DNA of 64,000 nt. Source: Defluviimonas aquaemixtae (GTDB lineage Bacteria > Pseudomonadota > Alphaproteobacteria > Rhodobacterales > Rhodobacteraceae). Of this stretch, positions 61,326 to 64,000 are shown piece after piece. Below the pieces are notes generated by a model. The model ran no database searches. It was given only the letters and a program-made list of their open reading frames with translations, and was not told where the DNA came from. A program made the position numbers and the translations under genes. The stretch covers positions 1,488,001 to 1,552,000 of the forward strand of contig NZ_OMOQ01000001.1 in the NCBI RefSeq assembly GCF_900302475.1, given 5' to 3'. How positions within the stretch are numbered: the stretch's first letter is position 1; every line of letters starts with the position of its first letter.

Positions 61326-61727
61326 TCAGACTTTCCAGAAGCAGAACAGGCCCCAGGCGATGGCGATCGCCAACGGCCACCAGAGCGGCATTCCGAAGAG
61401 CCAGAGCCACGCCATGAAGATGTAGGACGTACCCAGAAGCGTCATGAATAGTCGGTCGCCGCGTGTTGTCACCAGCCCGAGAACACCCTTCCGTTCGGCC
61501 CCGCCGGGGCGCACGATCTCGAGGACCGTGAGCGCGCCCATCGCGCCGAATATGCCGATGAAGACCGCGAGCGTCGCAGGCGTCCAGGCCATCCAAAACG
61601 ATGGCCAGAGCGGCGCGGTCCAGGAAAAGCCCTTCTCTTCGGCTTTGCCCAGATCGCCCCAGCCCTGCGTCTGGGCGGCGGCGGCGAGGGGGGCGAGGCT
61701 GAATAGGATCGCAAGCAGGCGCATCAT
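61326..61727 (-). CDS. DUF2160 membrane protein of the glycerol transporter operon
   Basis: The 133-residue product has four hydrophobic segments: an N-terminal one that may be a signal (LLAILFSLAPLAAAA), AVFIGIFGAMGALTVLEIV, LFMTLLGTSYIFMAWLWLFG and LWWPLAIAIAWGLFCFW. It matches the DUF2160 family, a small membrane protein found almost only beside glycerol ABC transporter genes (glpSTPQV). Its start overlaps the glpQ stop by ATGA, so it is translationally coupled. The exact role is unknown. In relatives the periplasmic glycerol binding protein gene follows; here BlaI and M56 genes do. Confidence 0.85.
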   Translation of the reverse strand: MMRLLAILFSLAPLAAAAQTQGWGDLGKAEEKGFSWTAPLWPSFWMAWTPATLAVFIGIFGAMGALTVLEIVRPGGAERKGVLGLVTTRGDRLFMTLLGTSYIFMAWLWLFGMPLWWPLAIAIAWGLFCFWKV

Positions 61728-62521
61728 ACCCTCCCCAGGGCGAAGCCCTTGGCGATGTAGTTGCGGACGAACCAGATGACGATGGCTCCGGGGATGATGG
61801 TGAGCGTTCCGGCCGCCGCCAACAATCCCAGCTCGTAACCGGCCGAAGACGCCGTCCGCGTCATCGTGGCGGCGATCGGTTTGGCATAGACCGCGGTCAG
61901 CGTCTTCGCCAGCAGAAGCTCGACCCAGGAGAACATGAAGCAGAAGAAGGCGGCAACGCCGACGCCCGCCTTGATCGTCGGGATGAAGATCGTGGCGAAG
62001 AAGCGTGGGAACGAGTAGCCATCGACGAACGCGGTCTCATCCAGCTCCTTCGGCACTCCGCGCATGAAGCCTTCGAGAATCCAGACCGCGAGAGGGATGT
62101 TGAACAGGCAGTGCGCGAGCGCGACCGCGATATGCGTGTCGAAGAGCTCCATCGCCGAGTAGAGTTGGAAGAAGGGCAGCGCGAAGACCGCCGCCGGCGC
62201 CATCCGATTGGTCAGGAGCCAGAAGAACAACTGCTTGTCGCCGAGGAAGCGGTAGCGCGAGAAGGCATAGGCCGCCGGCAGCGCCACCGTGACGGAAATC
62301 ACTGTGTTTATCGTTACGTAGATGATGGAATTGATGTAACCCCAGTACCAGGTCGGATCGGTGAATATCGTCTTGTAGCTCGCCAGCGTCCAGGTCTGGG
62401 GAAAAAGCGAGAACCCTCCCAGAATCTCCTGTGTGGTCTTGAAGCTCATCGCCACGAGCCAGTAGATCGGCAACATGAGGAAGAGGATGTAGAGGATTGG
62501 AATGATTGATCGCTTCTTCAT
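61724..62521 (-). CDS. glpQ: Glycerol ABC transporter permease GlpQ
   Basis: The 265-residue MalG-type permease begins MKKRSIIPILYILFLMLPIY and has MSFKTTQEILGGFSLFPQTW, then five more helices with the coupling loop GVPKELDETAFVDGYSFPRF around residue 165. Sequence style and neighbours (GlpP-like permease, two-ATPase system, DUF2160) identify it as GlpQ of the glycerol importer, not the phosphodiesterase of the same name. It starts 9 bp after the glpP stop and overlaps the DUF2160 gene. Confidence 0.88.
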   Translation of the reverse strand: MKKRSIIPILYILFLMLPIYWLVAMSFKTTQEILGGFSLFPQTWTLASYKTIFTDPTWYWGYINSIIYVTINTVISVTVALPAAYAFSRYRFLGDKQLFFWLLTNRMAPAAVFALPFFQLYSAMELFDTHIAVALAHCLFNIPLAVWILEGFMRGVPKELDETAFVDGYSFPRFFATIFIPTIKAGVGVAAFFCFMFSWVELLLAKTLTAVYAKPIAATMTRTASSAGYELGLLAAAGTLTIIPGAIVIWFVRNYIAKGFALGRV

Positions 62522-62530
62522 CTTGATCCC

Positions 62531-63394
62531 CTATTTCACGTCGTGCCGCGTCATCAGCGTGTAGAACAGCCACGAGACGAAAAGCGTGATCGCGAAGTAG
62601 ATCAGGCTCATCGCCGCCGCCGGGCCGAGGTCGAACTGGCCAAGTGCGATCTTCACGAGGTCGATCGACAGGAGCGTCGTGGAGTTGCCGGGCCCGCCCC
62701 CCGTCAGCACGAAGGGCTCGGTGTATATGTTGAAGCTGTCCATGAAGCGCAGAAGAATGGCGATGGTCAGCACCTGCTTCATCTTCGGCAACTGGATGTA
62801 GCGGAACACCGCCCAGTTCGACGCCCCGTCGATCTTCGCGGCCTGGTAGTAGGCATCGGGGATTGAGACAAGCCCCGCATAGCACAAAAGTACGACCAGC
62901 GAAGTCCAGTGCCAGACATCCATGGTGATGATCGTGACCCAAGCCGCTATCGGGCTCCGCGTCATGTTGTAATCGATGCCGAGCGTGTGGTTCATCAGGT
63001 AGCCGAGCAGACCGATGTCGGGGAGCGTGAAGATGTTCCACATCGCGCCCACGACGTTCCACGGGATCAGCATCGGCAGCGCCATCGTGACCAGGCAGAC
63101 CGGCACCCAGAACCCCTTGCGGGGCATCGACAGGGCGATGATGATGCCCAGCGGCACCTCGATCACGAGGATCATGAAGGTGAACAGGAACTGACGCCCG
63201 AGCGCGGCGTGGAACCGTTCGGAGCGCAAGATATCCTGGAACCATCCCAGTCCGTGCCAGAAGAACTGGTTGTTGCCAAAGGTTTCCTGCACCGAGTAGT
63301 TCACGACCGTCATCATCGGGACGAGCGCGTTGAACGCGACGAGGATGAGGACCGGGAGGACGAAGAGCCAGCCCTTCTGGTTGACCTTGCGCAT
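62531..63394 (-). CDS. glpP: Glycerol ABC transporter permease GlpP
   Basis: The 287-residue MalF-type permease begins MRKVNQKGWLFVLPVLILVA. It has six predicted helices, MVNYSVQ-type VVNYSVQETFGNNQFFWHGL in the first periplasmic loop, and the coupling loop IPDAYYQAAKIDGASNWAVF near residue 195. ATG 63394 shares a base with the glpT stop (TGATG); upstream in-frame codons to 63427 overlap glpT. It pairs with GlpQ to form the channel. Confidence 0.88.
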   Translation of the reverse strand: MRKVNQKGWLFVLPVLILVAFNALVPMMTVVNYSVQETFGNNQFFWHGLGWFQDILRSERFHAALGRQFLFTFMILVIEVPLGIIIALSMPRKGFWVPVCLVTMALPMLIPWNVVGAMWNIFTLPDIGLLGYLMNHTLGIDYNMTRSPIAAWVTIITMDVWHWTSLVVLLCYAGLVSIPDAYYQAAKIDGASNWAVFRYIQLPKMKQVLTIAILLRFMDSFNIYTEPFVLTGGGPGNSTTLLSIDLVKIALGQFDLGPAAAMSLIYFAITLFVSWLFYTLMTRHDVK

Positions 63395-64000
63395 CAGGCG
63401 GCCCTCCCTTTTTCGCTGGCGATCCATCCGTCCCGGTACAGCCGCGTCTGCTCGGGCTTGAAGGAAAGGTGAACGGTGTCGCCCTGTCCCGGCGCCGCAC
63501 CTTCGACCACGGCGCTGATGCGCGCATCGCCCGCGACAGCCTCGACGACCGAGTGGCGGCCGAGGTCCATTACCTTGCGCACGGTCGCCGGAACGCCTGC
63601 CTCGGACAGCGCAACGAATTCCGGCCGGACGCCGATTTCGTGGCGGCCCGATCCGGCTGAGATAGTTCCTTCAAGCACGATCCGCTGACCAGCGAAGAAG
63701 GCCGCGCCGTCCCGAACTTCGGCCGGCAGGACATTCATGCCGGGCGAGCCAATGAAGTGGCCCACGAATGTATGCGCCGGGCGTTCGAACAGCTCCACGG
63801 GCGTGCCGATCTGCACGACCTCGCCTTCCTGCATCACCACGACCTGATCGGCGAAGGTCAGCGCCTCGGTCTGGTCGTGCGTGACATAGATCATCGTCAC
63901 GCGCACGCGCTGGTGCAGCTCTTTCAGTTTCGACCTGAGTTTCCATTTCAGGTGCGGATCGATCACGGTCAGCGGCTCGTCGAACATGATGACGTTGACG
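63394..64000 (-). CDS. glpT: Glycerol ABC transporter ATPase GlpT, C-terminal part (cut by window edge)
   Basis: The frame runs off the window end; about 202 residues remain. They start just before Walker B (NVIMFDEPLTVIDPHLKWKL), with the unusual LTVIDP in place of LSNLDA seen in glycerol-transporter ATPases, then the switch His in IYVTHDQTEALTFADQVVVM and the C-terminal regulatory domain (IGVRPEFVALSEAGVPATVR). The Walker A and signature motifs lie outside. This is one of two ATPases in such systems (GlpS and GlpT); the position next to glpP favours GlpT. The apparent ATG at 63987 is internal. Confidence 0.85.
   Translation of the reverse strand, partial: VNVIMFDEPLTVIDPHLKWKLRSKLKELHQRVRVTMIYVTHDQTEALTFADQVVVMQEGEVVQIGTPVELFERPAHTFVGHFIGSPGMNVLPAEVRDGAAFFAGQRIVLEGTISAGSGRHEIGVRPEFVALSEAGVPATVRKVMDLGRHSVVEAVAGDARISAVVEGAAPGQGDTVHLSFKPEQTRLYRDGWIASEKGRAA

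Noticed and set aside
1..64000. tRNA or rRNA genes, CRISPR arrays, insertion sequences, phage or attachment sites
   Set aside because: I looked in the gaps between genes and saw no cloverleaf with CCA-type ends, no regularly spaced repeats, no transposase or integrase frame, and no long terminal repeats.

Overview
This window looks like chromosomal DNA of a marine alphaproteobacterium of the Rhodobacteraceae (roseobacter) type. The evidence is the high G+C coding style, the BamA-Skp-FabZ-LpxA-LpxI-LpxB block, an aglEFGAK alpha-glucoside locus next to glk and zwf-pgl-pgi, a DmdA-AcuI dimethylsulfoniopropionate (DMSP) locus and a TauR-Xsc taurine locus. I see no rRNA, tRNA, insertion sequence, prophage or CRISPR array. 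Most of the window is tightly packed operons with ATGA or TGATG overlaps.

Layout. 1-1.2 kb: the 3' part of mnmA and a Tat-exported MsrB. 1.2-13.4 kb (minus strand): envelope and isoprenoid block pyrH-frr-uppS-cdsA-dxr-rseP-small membrane gene, a terminator, then bamA-skp-fabZ-lpxA-lpxI-lpxB. 13.5-21.9 kb (plus): miaA with no canonical start codon, an AraC-type regulator and a peptide-type ABC importer (binding protein, two permeases, fused double ATPase) with a strong terminator after the binding-protein gene. 22.1-33.5 kb: aglEFGAK (minus), glk (plus) and zwf-pgl-pgi (minus), which together import alpha-glucosides, hydrolyse them and send glucose into 6-phosphogluconate; LacI-type operator-like palindromes lie upstream of agl and zwf.

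33.6-38.5 kb: a probable five-gene operon DUF2182-DUF1326-dmdA-acuI-GFA (minus) for DMSP demethylation and acryloyl-CoA reduction, divergent from a GntR/FadR-like regulator with two tandem operator-like repeats. 39.2-47.2 kb: a second peptide-type ABC importer in one operon with an enolase-superfamily enzyme, divergent from a LysR-type regulator.

47.2-59.5 kb: a complete taurine degradation set on the minus strand: tpa (taurine to sulfoacetaldehyde), tauR, xsc (to acetyl phosphate plus sulfite), a TSUP anion exporter, pta and ackA (acetyl-CoA and ATP) and soeABC (cytoplasmic-side sulfite oxidation). Direct repeats of the CTGG(A/C/T)CCTA type precede tpa, tauR and xsc, and a separate 20-bp palindrome precedes soeA. 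No taurine importer is present. 59.7-61.2 kb: a BlaI-type repressor with an M56 membrane metallopeptidase. 61.3-64 kb: glycerol ABC importer genes glpT (partial)-glpP-glpQ-DUF2160, with the usual binding-protein gene missing from its expected place.

The best places for something undescribed are the DUF2182/DUF1326/GFA genes in the DMSP operon, the palindrome controlling soeABC, the BlaI/M56 pair beside a glp operon that lacks its binding protein, and the non-canonical start of miaA.
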